A stretch of 22,050 nt of DNA from Anaerolineae bacterium (GCA_020433785.1 JAGRCC010000144.1:1-22050); one strand, 5' to 3'; counted from the stretch's first letter, positions 14,414 through 21,570 are shown. A program made the numbers and translations. Notes: generated by a model not told the origin, from the sequence alone.

Positions 14414-15214
14414 TCATTTTTTTTGAAGAAATTCTCTCAAGACCTGGCTCAAGGTTTCCGGCTGTTCTAAATGAATATTATGCCCGGCGTCGGGCACGAT
14501 TTCAATCGTTGCCTGGCGAATTTTCTGCCCCATTTGGGTAACGATTGCCGTGTACGCCGGATCGAGCGCACCGGCCAGCAGCAGCGTAGGCATGGGCAGG
14601 CTATCCAAGCGATCCCACAGCGGCGGCTGGCGACCCGGGCTAAGTTCCCGAATGATTTTGGCCGTCCAGTGCGGATCATTTTTTTTGCGACGGACTTTGA
14701 TCGAGTCAAGCAGTTCAGGCCGGGTTTGCAGCGAACGAAATAGGTCGAGCTGATACCACTGCTCGACGAATGCATCGAGACCTTGGGCTACAATTTGCTC
14801 GGCCCGTTGATCATCTAGCCCGGCACGTGACCGGCGCGCCGATTCATCTTCAAGGCCGGGATTAGCGCTCTCAATAACGAGGGTGGAGATGAGTTGGGGA
14901 TAACAGATGGCTGTATAGAGCGCAATTCGTCCCCCCAGCGAGTAGCCCACCAGATGGGTCTGGGTAAGACCAAGCCGGTCGATAAGCTGTCGCAGCCCGT
15001 CGGCCACCGTCTCAAAATCAAGGGGATGGTTCAAGGGAAACCCCGTGTTCCAACCGTGTCCTGGCAGGTCAGGCAGGATGCAGTAGAAGTAATCGGCAAG
15101 ATTTTTCGCTGTGGATAACCAATCAGTGCCAGCCCCCATAAACCCATGCAAGAAGATAATAGCGGGTCGGTATGAGTCGCCAATGGTTTGGTAAGGCCAG
15201 ATCGGTAATGCCAT
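14414..15214 (-). CDS. menH: Alpha/beta hydrolase, MenH-like (SHCHC synthase)
   Basis: A 266-aa alpha/beta hydrolase. The oxyanion region is FLHGFMGAGTDW (21-32), the nucleophile elbow GYSLGGR has Ser92, the acid is Asp218 (GALDPAYT) and the base His245 (DAGHNIHLEQPE). ESANPGLEDESAR (115-127) with following Arg residues closely resembles the MenH segment ESGSPGL..E.R, so I favour 2-succinyl-6-hydroxy-2,4-cyclohexadiene-1-carboxylate synthase of menaquinone biosynthesis. No other men gene is nearby, so a general esterase cannot be excluded. ATG 15214 is chosen over the TTG at 15232 because GGAG lies 7 nt upstream. A terminator of the upstream gene ends directly before its SD, so the gene likely depends on read-through or a promoter hidden there. 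Confidence 0.82.
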   Translation of the reverse strand: MALPIWPYQTIGDSYRPAIIFLHGFMGAGTDWLSTAKNLADYFYCILPDLPGHGWNTGFPLNHPLDFETVADGLRQLIDRLGLTQTHLVGYSLGGRIALYTAICYPQLISTLVIESANPGLEDESARRSRAGLDDQRAEQIVAQGLDAFVEQWYQLDLFRSLQTRPELLDSIKVRRKKNDPHWTAKIIRELSPGRQPPLWDRLDSLPMPTLLLAGALDPAYTAIVTQMGQKIRQATIEIVPDAGHNIHLEQPETLSQVLREFLQKK

Positions 15215-15223
15215 GGGGTTGCT

Positions 15224-15261
15224 CCAAAACAAAAACGGCCAACTTACTTAGTTGGCCGTTT
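15224..15261 (-). terminator. Intrinsic terminator of the 77-aa gene
   Basis: A perfect 12-bp stem (15233-15244 with 15250-15261, 5-nt loop) is followed on the minus strand by TTTTTGTTTT-type sequence. It lies 24 nt beyond the 77-aa gene stop and immediately before the menH SD. Confidence 0.82.
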
Positions 15262-15285
15262 GCGATCTAAAGTGTTAAGATTAAT

Positions 15286-15519
15286 CTATGGCGCGCCAAT
15301 CAGGGGCGCGAAGCGCTGGCTGGAAATATCGCGTTGAAGTGGTGCATCAGTTAAAGGTAGATATTCATTATTGTTAGCTACAGTCACAACAGCCACTTCA
15401 CTGGATTCATCCGCTTGAACCGGCTGCATGTCGCTTAGCACCACGGCCATAGCTACAATTGTAAGACAAAGGGTGAGTGTTAGCAAGCTGTTGGTTAGAA
15501 TTGATTTTAATCGGGTCAT
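15286..15519 (-). CDS. Small exported protein of unknown function
   Basis: A 77-aa protein with a classical Sec-type signal sequence: basic start MTRLK, hydrophobic core about 11-28 (LLTLTLCLTIVAMAVVL), then a likely cleavage site after PVQA (residue 36). The mature part would be only about 41 residues: DESSEVAVVTVANNNEYLPL followed by a Pro/Ala/Arg tail. No family is recognised. An uncleaved version would be a single-pass membrane protein facing outward. The ATG at 15519 has AGGT 8 nt upstream and an extended -10 at 15562-15554. A terminator follows the gene, so it is a monocistronic unit. The cleavable signal, promoter, SD and terminator make a real gene likely. Confidence 0.72.
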   Translation of the reverse strand: MTRLKSILTNSLLTLTLCLTIVAMAVVLSDMQPVQADESSEVAVVTVANNNEYLPLTDAPLQRDISSQRFAPLIGAP

Positions 15520-15553
15520 TGTTCAATACCTCGCTCTCGATTGATATGTAAAT

Positions 15554-15562
15554 AGTATAGCA
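15554..15562 (-). promoter_or_regulatory. Extended -10 promoter of the 77-aa gene
   Basis: The minus strand reads TGCTATACT (15562-15554), a TGn-extended -10, 35 nt upstream of the ATG. The -35 region is poor. The rest of the divergent gap to 15818 holds the aminotransferase SD (GGAGG at 15807-15811) and a TATACT at about 15784-15789, but nothing else I can support. Confidence 0.5.
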
Positions 15563-15818
15563 AATTCGTGCATCTTTGTGATCCGCTTCTCTGCTGATTG
15601 GGGATAGGCTTAAAGACGGTTATTTTGGAGTACGCCATGTCGCGTAATTTAGCCATGATATCCTAAGCGAATTTTGGCAGCAGTAAGCCAACTATGGCTG
15701 GATGGAGATAGGGTCGGCGGAGCCGTCGATTGGCCTGATCAAATGATGGGCTATTGGTTCTGTTCAATCAGCCCCAGGTGGGCTATACTAAAGGCTATTT
15801 ATCGGCGGAGGTAAACCA

Positions 15819-17021
15819 GTGGCTAATCTATTTGCTAATCGAATGCAAAATACACAAAAATCGTTCATTCGAGAGATATTGAAAGTAACTCAAGATCCGG
15901 CAGTCATCTCGTTTGCCGGTGGTTTGCCCAATCCCCAATTTTTCCCGGTCGAAGAGTTGGCCGCAGCCACGGCTAAGGCGCTGGCCGATCAAGGCCGGCA
16001 GATGCTGCAATACAGCACCACCGAGGGCCATGCGCCGCTGCGAGAATTTATCGCGGCCCGCTACGCAGCCAAAGGCGTGCCGGTGTCAGCCGATGAAATT
16101 CTCATCACCAACGGCTCGCAGCAGGGGCTTGATCTCATTGGTAAGGTGTTTTTGAACCAGGGCGACGCAATGATCATCGAGCGGCCCGGCTACCTGGGCG
16201 CGATCCAGGCCTTTGCCATGTATGAGCCGGAATTCTTGCCGGTGCCGCTGTTGGATGACGGCATCGATCTTGATAGTCTCGCGACCACCCTGCATCAGCA
16301 TCATCCCAAACTGTTTTACGCGGTGCCGAATTTTCAAAATCCGTCGGGGGTAACCTACAGCGAATCAGTACGCCGCGCCGCTGCCGACCTGCTGGCCCAG
16401 CGCGACACCATTTTCATTGAAGATAACCCTTACGGTGAACTGCGCTTTGCCGGCCGTGAACTGCCTTCGATGAGAAACTATTTGGGCGATCAGACGATTC
16501 TGCTGGGGTCGTTTTCCAAGGTGGTCGCGCCCGGCGTGAGATTGGGCTGGATTTGCGCCAAGCCGGAATTTATCGACAAATTTATCATTGCCAAACAGGC
16601 CACCGATTTGCACTCCAACTATTTGGCCCAGTGTATCGTGGCTCAATATTTGCAGGATAATGATCTCGACGCGCACCTGGCCGTCATTCAAGCGGCTTAC
16701 AAAAAGCAATGTGATCTGATGGTGGCGATGATGGCTGAGCATTTCCCGGAGGAAGTTACCTTTATTCAGCCGGAAGGGGGGATGTTTGTCTGGGTGACGC
16801 TGCCGGAGGGAATGTCGTCGCTGGCCTTGTTTGAAGCGGCAGCCCGTTTGAAGGTGGTCTTTGTTCCCGGCCGGCCGTTTTATGTCCGTGACGGTGGTGA
16901 TAATACGTTGCGGCTCAACTTCTCGAACTGCGATGAGGCCAAAATCGAAATCGGTATTGTGCATCTGGCCGAAGCGATGAAAACGCTGTTGGTTAGAGAC
17001 AACGCGCTGCAAGCGGTTTGA
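15819..17021 (+). CDS. PLP-dependent class I/II aminotransferase (2-aminoadipate aminotransferase/MocR-type core)
   Basis: A 400-aa fold-type I PLP enzyme of the family containing 2-aminoadipate aminotransferase LysN and valine/aromatic aminotransferases. Key residues: NGSQQGLDL (99-107, phosphate/ring contact), NFQNPSG (171-177, Asn174), EDNPYGELRF (Asp202 and Tyr205), GSFSKVVAPGVRLGW (Schiff-base Lys234) and LRLNFSN near the C-terminus (substrate carboxylate Arg). SFAGGLPNPQFFP (31-43) is characteristic of this subgroup. It lacks the N-terminal wHTH of MocR regulators, so it is an enzyme only. The substrate is not determinable. GTG 15819 is the start: GGAGG lies 7 nt upstream. It appears monocistronic, with a short hairpin 60 nt after the stop. 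Confidence 0.93.
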   Translation: MANLFANRMQNTQKSFIREILKVTQDPAVISFAGGLPNPQFFPVEELAAATAKALADQGRQMLQYSTTEGHAPLREFIAARYAAKGVPVSADEILITNGSQQGLDLIGKVFLNQGDAMIIERPGYLGAIQAFAMYEPEFLPVPLLDDGIDLDSLATTLHQHHPKLFYAVPNFQNPSGVTYSESVRRAAADLLAQRDTIFIEDNPYGELRFAGRELPSMRNYLGDQTILLGSFSKVVAPGVRLGWICAKPEFIDKFIIAKQATDLHSNYLAQCIVAQYLQDNDLDAHLAVIQAAYKKQCDLMVAMMAEHFPEEVTFIQPEGGMFVWVTLPEGMSSLALFEAAARLKVVFVPGRPFYVRDGGDNTLRLNFSNCDEAKIEIGIVHLAEAMKTLLVRDNALQAV

Positions 17022-17082
17022 AGTTGGCTCTATTTAAGGGCGATTGGTGGACGAAAGTACACATGATTTAAAATTGAAAAAA

Positions 17083-17107
17083 CCGGGGTGACCAATCCCG
17101 GCTTTTC
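17083..17107 (+). terminator. Possible weak terminator after the aminotransferase
   Basis: CCGGG (17083-17087) pairs with CCCGG (17097-17101), and A-runs upstream face CTTTT downstream. The stem is short with a 9-nt loop, so this is tentative. Further on, GTTACAT/ATGTAAC (17125-17131/17137-17143) forms a second small inverted repeat next to a purine-rich AAAAGGAGGAG with no ORF behind it. Confidence 0.4.
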
Positions 17108-17252
17108 CAAAAGGAGGAGAAGAGGTTACATCTAATATGTAACTGTGTTTATTATAGCTCCTATCGGCCTATCTTACTTGACTTCTATTATATGGAACCT
17201 TGCTGCAAAGCCTACGCAAAACTGTCGCTTTCCCGAAAACAGGATTAAAATA

Positions 17253-17370
17253 GCTGGTTGGATGGGGGGATAGTTGGATAGTAGACAGTTAGTTGGTTTG
17301 ATGGGTCGTTGTGATCCATCCACTCATCAAACCAACCAACCAACTAACCCACTAACTACCCATTCAACTT
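17253..17370. repeat. GGTT/AACC-type low-complexity inverted repeat, copy 2
   Basis: The left part is GGTTGGATGG/AGTTGGATAG-like. The right part is CATCAAACCAACCAACCAAC and ACTAACTACC-like. GGTTTGATG (17295-17303) pairs perfectly with CATCAAACC (about 17325-17333), with further partial pairing outward. It has the same composition and layout as 11071-11205 and lies directly before the BamE-like gene. The rest of the 371-nt gap (17022-17392) contains only the weak hairpins noted separately. Confidence 0.72.
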
Positions 17371-17392
17371 CTTTTTGGGAACTTAAGTCCGT

Positions 17393-17866
17393 ATGCAGCA
17401 AGGTGAAATCGTTTTCTGGATTTTTATGATTGTGCTGACGCCGATCAGCGTTGGCTCATTTTTGGCCGTGATGTGGTGGATGGCGCGTCCACGCCGCGAT
17501 ACCGAAAGCGCCGAGCGGGTCGACCACATCTGGCAGCAGCGCGACAACTGGGGCGAAGCGCTCTGCCGCCAACTGATCGAGCGTCAGGTGGAACCGGGCA
17601 TGACGCCCGAAATGGTCCGGCTGGCCTGGGGCGATCCCCAAGCCGTAAGGCAGCCGGAACCGGATGTCGAGCAGTGGCTTTACGATGACGCCCCGCCGGA
17701 GACCTCGACGAATTACGTTTCGTTCAAAGCAGACCGGGTGACGACGGCTGCCAAATCGACGCCCAAATCCATGCTCGCCTGGGGACCTTGGCCGATTATC
17801 GTCATTACGTTGGGCATCTCGATCTTAGTATCAATGATTGCTTTAGGAGTCGTATTTTTCTCATGA
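17393..17866 (+). CDS. Two-helix membrane protein with SmpA/OmlA (BamE)-like segment
   Basis: A 157-aa protein. Membrane helices are at about 6-30 and 130-156, enclosing a soluble stretch. In it CRQLIERQVEPGMTPEMVRL (58-77) then AWGDPQAVRQPEPDVEQWLYD matches the pattern G-M-T-x-x-x-V-x-x-x-x-G-x-P plus W-x-Y of the SmpA/OmlA/BamE fold. BamE proper is an outer-membrane lipoprotein of diderms; there is no lipobox here, so only the fold is suggested, not the BAM role. Some monoderm and Chloroflexota membrane proteins carry the same motif with unknown function. The ATG at 17393 has a weak SD. The stop overlaps the tag start (ATGA, 17863-17866), so the two genes are translationally coupled, though no functional link is obvious. 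Confidence 0.72.
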   Translation: MQQGEIVFWIFMIVLTPISVGSFLAVMWWMARPRRDTESAERVDHIWQQRDNWGEALCRQLIERQVEPGMTPEMVRLAWGDPQAVRQPEPDVEQWLYDDAPPETSTNYVSFKADRVTTAAKSTPKSMLAWGPWPIIVITLGISILVSMIALGVVFFS

Positions 17867-18420
17867 AAACACGCTGCGCCTGGGTCGGCGACGACCCGCT
17901 GTACATTGCCTATCACGATGAAGAGTGGGGTGTGCCAGTACACGATGACCAACATCTCTTTGAGATGCTAATTCTGGAAGGCGCGCAAGCCGGCCTGAGT
18001 TGGATCACTATTCTCCGCAAGCGCGAAAATTACCGGCTGGCCTTCGATCACTTTGATGTCGCAACCGTGGCCGGCTACGACGCCGCCAAAATCGAAGCAC
18101 TGCTCGCCAACCCCGGCATCGTCCGCAATCGACGTAAAATCGAAGCCACCGTGCAAAACGCCAAAGCCTTTCTGGCCGTTCAAGAAGCGTTCGGCTCATT
18201 CGATACCTACATCTGGCAGTTTGTCGGCGGCCAGCCGATCCAAAACGCCAGGGCTTCTCTGGCTGACATCCCGGCTCAGACCCCCGAGTCGACTGCTATG
18301 AGCAAAGACCTCCGCAAACGCGGCTTCAACTTTGTCGGCCCGACCATCTGCTATGCGTTTATGCAGGCGACGGGGATGGTTAATGATCACGTGGTGGATT
18401 GTTTCCGGTATGGCGGTTAG
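17863..18420 (+). CDS. tag: DNA-3-methyladenine glycosylase I
   Basis: A 185-aa base-excision-repair glycosylase removing 3-methyladenine from alkylated DNA. The zinc-snap residues align with the E. coli enzyme shifted by one: Cys5, His18, His176 and Cys180 (MKTRCAW, AYHDEEWG, NDHVVDCFRY). Glu39 in LILEGAQAGLSW corresponds to the base-recognition Glu38. The length is normal. Its ATG overlaps the TGA of the preceding membrane-protein gene. The SD AGGAG is 13 nt away, longer than ideal, so re-initiation after the upstream gene is likely. It faces the AlkC gene tail to tail across the minisatellite. Confidence 0.97.
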   Translation: MKTRCAWVGDDPLYIAYHDEEWGVPVHDDQHLFEMLILEGAQAGLSWITILRKRENYRLAFDHFDVATVAGYDAAKIEALLANPGIVRNRRKIEATVQNAKAFLAVQEAFGSFDTYIWQFVGGQPIQNARASLADIPAQTPESTAMSKDLRKRGFNFVGPTICYAFMQATGMVNDHVVDCFRYGG

Positions 18421-18543
18421 GGCTGCGCCGCCGGGTGATCGCTATTTTGAGGTTAAGCATGAAGAACCGCACATGAGCAGAAAAACACGGATAAAGATAG
18501 GGGACTGGCTCAACAGCTTTTCGTAGGGTTGACCCCGTAAACC

Positions 18544-18565
18544 GTAAAACGGGATTCCGTTTTAC
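18544..18565. repeat. Short hairpin after tag
   Basis: GTAAAACGG (18544-18552) and CCGTTTTAC (18557-18565) form a 9-bp stem with loop GATT. No U-tract follows, so termination is uncertain; it could be a REP-like or RNA-end-protecting hairpin. Nothing else is visible between the tag stop (18420) and the minisatellite (18607). Confidence 0.55.
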
Positions 18566-18606
18566 AAGCTTGTCGCCCCCTGAATTCCAAAAGTGCCACC
18601 ATTCCG

Positions 18607-18893
18607 ACCACCCGCCGAACCATCCGTACCACCGCCGAACGGCCTGTACCACCCGCCGAACCATCCGTACCGCCGCCGAACGGCCTGTACCACCCGCCGA
18701 ACCATCCGTACCACCGCCGAACGGCCCGTACCACCCGCCGAACCGTCCGTACCGCCGCCGAACGGCCTGTACCGCCCGCCGAACCGTCCGTACCGCCGCC
18801 GAACGGCCTGTACCGCCCGCCGAACCATCCGTACCGCCGCCGAACGGCCCGTACCACCCGCCAAACGGTTCCTACCGCCGCCGAACGATTTCT
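18607..18893. repeat. Minisatellite: seven 41-bp tandem units, each an A/B dimer
   Basis: Exactly seven head-to-tail 41-nt units fill 287 bases. Each unit is a 21-nt A half (ACCACCCGCCGAACCATCCG plus T) and a 20-nt B half (ACCACCGCCGAACGGCCTGT), sharing the core CCGCCGAAC. Internal units differ by only 1-3 substitutions (A/G at base 4, AT/GT, CTG/CCG). The last A and B halves are clearly diverged, as expected at an array edge. Because 41 is not a multiple of 3 the reading frame rotates through the units, and long open frames exist in several frames on both strands only because the unit lacks stops. It lies between the convergent tag and AlkC genes, outside both. Confidence 0.93.
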
Positions 18894-18919
18894 ACCATTC
18901 ATCAAGGGTCAAAGCGGTT

Positions 18920-20047
18920 TCAATCATTCTTACGCTGTAGTTCAAAATCCACCTCCGCCAGCACCTGGCCGTTAATCTGAATGCCCAACCGGTGCCGGCC
19001 CGGATAATGCTTGCGGGTATTGATCCGCCGGAAGGAGTGCTTTTTGGACAGATGGAGCACTTCGCCGTTTTTTACCGTCTTCTTGGTCAGTTTGAACACC
19101 TTGGGGGCCGGCTTACCGTTGGCTTTCATAAAATGGATGACGTAATCGATCATCAGGTTTTGCGGCTGGTCACTCTCGGAGTGGATGGTGAAGCGGAAGA
19201 CCAAATCCTCTCCTTCGTTGATTGATGTGCGCTCCACAACGAGATTTTCCAGGCGAAGGTTAGCTTCGACCGGATAACCCAGCAGTGCCAGCGCGCCGGG
19301 ATGGCCTTGCTTGATCAGCGTCCGCGAGGCGTGGCGGATGAGCCACTGTGTGCCTTCGTCGGGGATGGACTGCCACCGCCGCAGCGTCTCGACTACCTGA
19401 TCAGGGTTGTCCTTGGCAATATCGTTCAAGTTGTTGGCCACGGAGCGGCGGACCATTAAGATCGGATCGGTTTTGAGATGGTCGAGCAGTTTTAGCACCG
19501 GCGTGGGATCGGCGATGAATTGGGGCAGGCGCGGCGCGAGCGGCAGGCGGGGGCGGGTGCCTTCGGAGACCAGCCGCCGCACGAAAGGGTTTTCGTCGTG
19601 GGACCACATCTCGAGCCGGGCCAGAGTTTCAGCGGGGTATTTCTGAAGGAAAGATCTAATCGCGCCCTCGGCGGTGAAGCGTTTGGTCATCTCATACAGG
19701 GCTGTCATCGAAATATCGTAATGGTCCAGGCCGTATATCGCCACAAAATCGCATTGGGACATAATGACGAAGCCGTCAAAGCCGCTCAACTCCGGTTCGG
19801 TTAGCTCCGGCCCCAGTGAGTTAATCAGAATGCGGGCGGCGGTGGGAAAATCGGGCGGCAGATACTCGGCCAGCTTGTCGCGAATGAGGGCGTTGCGATC
19901 GCCAAAACTGAGCGCGTCTAATTGGCGGTTGATGTCAGTGGCAAAACCAGCCGCGTCAAACTCCGGCCAGGTTCGGCCAATATCCCGAGCCAGCGTTTCG
20001 ACCACGGTCGAATTGAACACCTCTCTTAATTGAAAGCCTTCTTCCAT
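18920..20047 (-). CDS. alkC: DNA alkylation repair protein, AlkC family with Ig-like C-terminal domain
   Basis: A 375-aa HEAT-like-repeat DNA glycosylase of the AlkC/AlkD superfamily, excising 3-methyladenine and related bases without base flipping. Residues about 1-258 are helical repeats. Diagnostic segments are FVIMSQCDFVAIYGLDHYD (93-111), ALYEMTKRFTAEGAIRSF (116-133, with Glu119 near the position of the catalytic Glu of characterised AlkC) and MWSHDENPFVRRLVSEGTRP (147-166). Later helices are VRRSVANNLNDIAKDNP and GTQWLIRHASRTLIKQGHP. Residues about 262-375 form a beta-rich Ig-like domain (FRFTIHSES, YVIHFMKANG, HRLGIQINGQ, VDFELQRK), present in one AlkC subgroup and proposed to contact DNA. 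The ATG at 20047 has AAGGAG 7 nt upstream. It is convergent with tag. Confidence 0.9.
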   Translation of the reverse strand: MEEGFQLREVFNSTVVETLARDIGRTWPEFDAAGFATDINRQLDALSFGDRNALIRDKLAEYLPPDFPTAARILINSLGPELTEPELSGFDGFVIMSQCDFVAIYGLDHYDISMTALYEMTKRFTAEGAIRSFLQKYPAETLARLEMWSHDENPFVRRLVSEGTRPRLPLAPRLPQFIADPTPVLKLLDHLKTDPILMVRRSVANNLNDIAKDNPDQVVETLRRWQSIPDEGTQWLIRHASRTLIKQGHPGALALLGYPVEANLRLENLVVERTSINEGEDLVFRFTIHSESDQPQNLMIDYVIHFMKANGKPAPKVFKLTKKTVKNGEVLHLSKKHSFRRINTRKHYPGRHRLGIQINGQVLAEVDFELQRKND

Positions 20048-20136
20048 AAGGTTTCTCCTTGCTGAAGTTGTTGAATTGTTAGCTTCATTTTACACTCACC
20101 CTGTGACAACCCTATGTCAGTTGTGACCTAAGATAG

Positions 20137-20221
20137 GTCCAGTTTCCTTACCCCGATCGCATTATCTCTAAAATTGCGAAAACTGGACCCATTTATCTTG
20201 ATAATGAGAATGGGTCCAGTT
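20137..20221. promoter_or_regulatory. Leader-like region with three alternating GGTCCAGTT elements
   Basis: Element 1 GGTCCAGTTT (20137-20146), element 2 AACTGGACCCATT (20181-20193) and element 3 AATGGGTCCAGTT (20209-20221) alternate in orientation. Elements 2+3 form a perfect 13-bp stem (15-nt loop). Elements 1+2 form a competing 10-bp stem using bases 20180-20189. It lies between the divergent AlkC and amine oxidase genes. The geometry is that of mutually exclusive hairpins or of three protein-binding half-sites. Confidence 0.6.
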
Positions 20222-20250
20222 GGGATTGATTCAATATGAGGAGGTCATTT

Positions 20251-20280
20251 TTGTTTTCTGCGCCATTTTGTGAAAAATAA
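20251..20280 (+). CDS. Possible 9-codon leader ORF before the amine oxidase
   Basis: A TTG start with AGGAGG (20239-20244) exactly 6 nt upstream opens a frame reading MFSAPFCEK then TAA. This is the best SD in the region, yet it does not serve the amine oxidase ATG 70 nt further on, which is out of frame. The ORF is very short and lacks a codon bias hinting at what it could sense, so translation is only a possibility. Confidence 0.25.
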   Translation: MFSAPFCEK

Positions 20281-20321
20281 GAGGTATCTGGGGAATTCCG
20301 GTTCGACCGGGGTACGACCAT

Positions 20322-21422
20322 ATGAACAAGTATGAAACACAAGCTGAAGTAGTTATTGTTGGGGCCGGGTTGAGCGGCCTGCGTGCCGCGCAAATTTTGA
20401 CCCGACACGGGATCGACGTCAAGCTTTTAGAAGCCCGATCGCGCGTCGGTGGGCGAATTTTGACCGTTACGACCGATGACGGCCGTGGAACGTTTGATCT
20501 GGGGCCGTCTTGGATTTGGGCGGAGCATAACCAGGTGCAACAGTTAGCTCGCGCTTTGGATATCGGCATGTTTGTCCAGCCTGAGACGGGCGACGCCGTA
20601 TTTGACCGCGGCCCCGAATTTCCATCGCAGCGCTTTACGCCCGAATGGCACCAGCCGCCGGCCTACCGTTTTGTGGGCGGCACGGCCGCGTTAAGCCGCC
20701 GCCTGCTTGAACAGCTTCCGGCCGGATGCCTTAGCCTGGAGACACGGGTTCACCGGATTAGTCTGGTTGATGGTTGTCTGGAAATTTTGGCGGAAACTAA
20801 GCAATCGCCGCTGAAGTATCTGGCCCAGCACGCCATCGTGGCTCTCCCGCCTCGTCTGGCAGCCAACACCTTGACTTTTGCCCCGGCCTTGCCGCCGGCC
20901 GTCATCGACGAGATGCGCCACACCCAAACCTGGATGGGCCAGGCGATGAAGGCCATGCTCGTGTATCCAACGCCCTTTTGGCGGGCGGCGGGCTTGTCCG
21001 GCTTGGGGGTTAGCCATCCTGGCCCCGTTCAACAGTTTCACGACGCCACGCCCGCCGATCAAACGGTCGGTGCGCTGTTTGGCTGGATTGGTAATGACAG
21101 TCCAGGGCGATGGCTATCGACCGCCCAGCGTCGCGAGGCCATTATCGCTCAAGCTGTGCGTATGTTTGGCCCTGAGGCTAGCCAACCGATCTATTACACC
21201 GATTACAATTGGGCCCACGACCCGTTGACGACGCCCACCGGACAAGGGCTGCTGCCGGAGGAGGAAAATCCGCGCTATGGCCATCCCCTCTTACTCAAGC
21301 CTCAACTGGCCGGCCGGCTGCACTGGGCCGGCACTGAAGTCTCGCCCTTGGGTGGCGGCTATATGGAAGGCGCGCTCCACATCGCCGACCAGGTTGCCCG
21401 GCAGGTATTGCATCATTTGTAA
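20322..21422 (+). CDS. FAD-dependent flavin amine oxidase family protein
   Basis: A 366-aa flavoprotein of the monoamine oxidase/polyamine oxidase superfamily. The dinucleotide-binding VVIVGAGLSGLRAAQ (10-24), Glu37 in KLLEARSRVGGRI (ribose contact) and the C-terminal flavin motif LHWAGTEVSPLGGGYMEGAL (333-352) are intact. A substrate-domain segment WAHDPLTTPTG is typical as well. It is shorter than most MAO-type enzymes (usually about 430-500 aa), with a compact substrate domain. No signal peptide is present. The substrate (a primary or secondary amine) cannot be named. ATG 20322 has only a modest GGGGT about 8 nt upstream, partly within CCGGT-TCG-ACCGG (20299-20311), a small hairpin. The upstream region looks regulatory. 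Confidence 0.92.
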   Translation: MNKYETQAEVVIVGAGLSGLRAAQILTRHGIDVKLLEARSRVGGRILTVTTDDGRGTFDLGPSWIWAEHNQVQQLARALDIGMFVQPETGDAVFDRGPEFPSQRFTPEWHQPPAYRFVGGTAALSRRLLEQLPAGCLSLETRVHRISLVDGCLEILAETKQSPLKYLAQHAIVALPPRLAANTLTFAPALPPAVIDEMRHTQTWMGQAMKAMLVYPTPFWRAAGLSGLGVSHPGPVQQFHDATPADQTVGALFGWIGNDSPGRWLSTAQRREAIIAQAVRMFGPEASQPIYYTDYNWAHDPLTTPTGQGLLPEEENPRYGHPLLLKPQLAGRLHWAGTEVSPLGGGYMEGALHIADQVARQVLHHL

Positions 21423-21476
21423 GTGAAGCGTAACCGTCAGTCACCCGATCGATTGACGATTAGCGATGAAGAAATA

Positions 21477-21518
21477 AGGCGATAAGGTGATTTGGCCCAT
21501 CTAATCACCTTATCGCCT
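21477..21518. terminator. Hairpin between convergent genes, probable bidirectional terminator or RNA end
   Basis: A perfect 16-bp inverted repeat (21477-21492 with 21503-21518, 10-nt loop TGGCCCATCT) extends outward to about 28 pairs with three mismatches (from GATGAAGAAAT at about 21465 to TCATCTCCTCATC at about 21530). There is no T-run, so termination is inferred from position between the amine oxidase (+) and DUF3037 (-) genes. Confidence 0.6.
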
Positions 21519-21570
21519 CATCTCCTCATCATGGCCGTAGATACCAAGCCAGGAGTTTCCCCCCAGTTCC

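Noticed and set aside
16365..17012. 215-codon open frame antisense to the aminotransferase
   Set aside because: It is a His/Gln/Arg-rich shadow of a gene with strong PLP motifs, with no SD and no recognisable domain.
17107..17142. AAAAGGAGGAG followed by ATGTAA as a minimal start-stop ORF
   Set aside because: The spacing between AGGAGG and ATG (18 nt) is too long and the site lies in a weak hairpin; probably chance.
18607..18893. CRISPR array
   Set aside because: Units are contiguous with no unique spacers; both half-units recur in order, so this is a tandem minisatellite.
18510..18980. Gly/Arg- or Pro-rich proteins encoded by open frames of 94-136 codons on both strands across the repeat
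   Set aside because: The 41-nt period rotates the frame and the unit has no stop codon in several frames, so openness is automatic. There are no SD sites, and the frames run into flanking genes.
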